From NCBI RefSeq assembly GCF_018129995.1, contig NZ_JAFCKS010000006.1:248001-312000 (forward strand): 64,000 nucleotides of DNA. Reading direction: 5' to 3'. A program made the position numbers and the translations under genes. Origin of the DNA: Bradyrhizobium sp. SZCCT0153. Its GTDB lineage: Bacteria > Pseudomonadota > Alphaproteobacteria > Rhizobiales > Xanthobacteraceae. The notes under the pieces are model-generated. The model was not told the origin of the DNA. It was given only the letters and a program-made list of their open reading frames with translations, and did not search any database. How positions within the stretch are numbered: the stretch's first letter is position 1; each line of letters starts with the position of its first letter. Below are positions 63,606-64,000 of the stretch, one piece after another.

Positions 63606-64000
63606 TCATCGCGACGCTCCCGTGCTGCCGCGTTCGAACGCGAACACCGTCTTCCAGTCCTTCGCCATGTCGACGACCGTCCAGCCGCGCCGCACCGCTT
63701 CGTCCCAGGCTTTGTCGAGCTTTCCGATCTTCGACTGGCGGTCGTAGGCATATTCGCGGACAGCGTCGGTGTGATGGACGATGCCGAGGAAGCGCGGGCC
63801 GGGTCCGGCCGCGGTCCATTGCAGCATCTGGTGGTCGCCGTCGGAGTTGCCGAAAGCGAGAATAGGGCGGCGGCCGATGAAGCGATTGATGCCCGACGGC
63901 TTGCCTGGGCCATCGTCAATGAACTCGACTTTCGGCAGCTTCATCAGGACGGGCTTGCCATCGTCTCCGATCTTGAATTGCGTGACTCCGGACGAGCCGA
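63606..64000 (-). CDS. HAD-family phosphatase, C-terminal part (cut by window end)
   Basis: The frame is open to the window edge, so the N-terminus and the nucleophile motif lie outside. The visible 131 residues include the HAD motif III/IV region RRPILAFGNSDGDHQMLQW, with the metal-binding Asp pair, and a C-terminal part HHTDAVREYAYDRQSKIGKL. This resembles phosphoserine-phosphatase-like HAD proteins. It is 59 bp upstream of the repeat protein gene on the same strand and probably heads or precedes the cyclase gene string. Confidence 0.82.
   Translation of the reverse strand, partial: GSSGVTQFKIGDDGKPVLMKLPKVEFIDDGPGKPSGINRFIGRRPILAFGNSDGDHQMLQWTAAGPGPRFLGIVHHTDAVREYAYDRQSKIGKLDKAWDEAVRRGWTVVDMAKDWKTVFAFERGSTGASR

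Overview
The window looks like a chromosomal segment of a Bradyrhizobium-type alphaproteobacterium (Nitrobacteraceae). I infer this from the high GC and codon use, the protein families (RopB/Omp25-like barrels with an AADLxAR leader, an alphaproteobacterial suf cluster, class I PHA synthase, tricarboxylate transporter proteins) and interspersed palindromic repeats. No database search was possible. I saw no tRNA, rRNA, CRISPR array, insertion sequence or prophage.

Layout. 0.3-12.5 kb: an AsmA/YhdP-like envelope protein, a chemoreceptor, DoxX and MFS membrane proteins, divergent tyrS and anmK, a glutathione transferase with a clear promoter, a DUF1330 protein and an alpha/beta hydrolase. 12.9-15.1 kb: a membrane-bound LytTR regulator divergent from an acyltransferase. 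15.1-22.1 kb: the Fe-S cluster operon (NifS-like desulfurase, sufB, C, D, S, T, A). 22-29 kb: TfoX-like protein, diguanylate cyclase, rhlE helicase, AraC regulator, exported caspase-like protein. 29-41 kb: flavin monooxygenase, three related outer-membrane barrels, SDR, parE, DedA, metallo-hydrolase, PaiB-like protein, argC, MAPEG protein. 41-49 kb: phaC, a small lipoprotein, aminotransferase-hom-glpX, a type II haloacid dehalogenase, a small membrane protein.

49-64 kb is the most accessory-looking part. A GntR/FCD regulator faces a six-gene operon: a crotonase-fold protein lacking both classical catalytic glutamates, a CaiB-type CoA transferase, a full TctC-TctB-TctA transporter and a PdxA-family dehydrogenase. 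Each of the two divergent promoters has one copy of the same 13-bp sequence near its predicted start. I infer an inducible system that imports an unidentified carboxylate, activates it with CoA and oxidises it. Beyond it, a leftward gene string encodes a HAD phosphatase (cut by the window end), a glycine/valine repeat protein, an outer-membrane channel-like protein, a Cache-sensing class III nucleotidyl cyclase and an ABC-type binding protein with no ABC partners. The binding-protein gene overlaps the cyclase gene by 4 bp. This could be a ligand-sensing cyclic-nucleotide module.

Genome-scale structure: a 49-bp palindromic repeat occurs twice, each copy overlapping the stop codon of the gene before it. 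A 115-bp repeat follows sufA, and strong hairpins lie between most convergent gene pairs.
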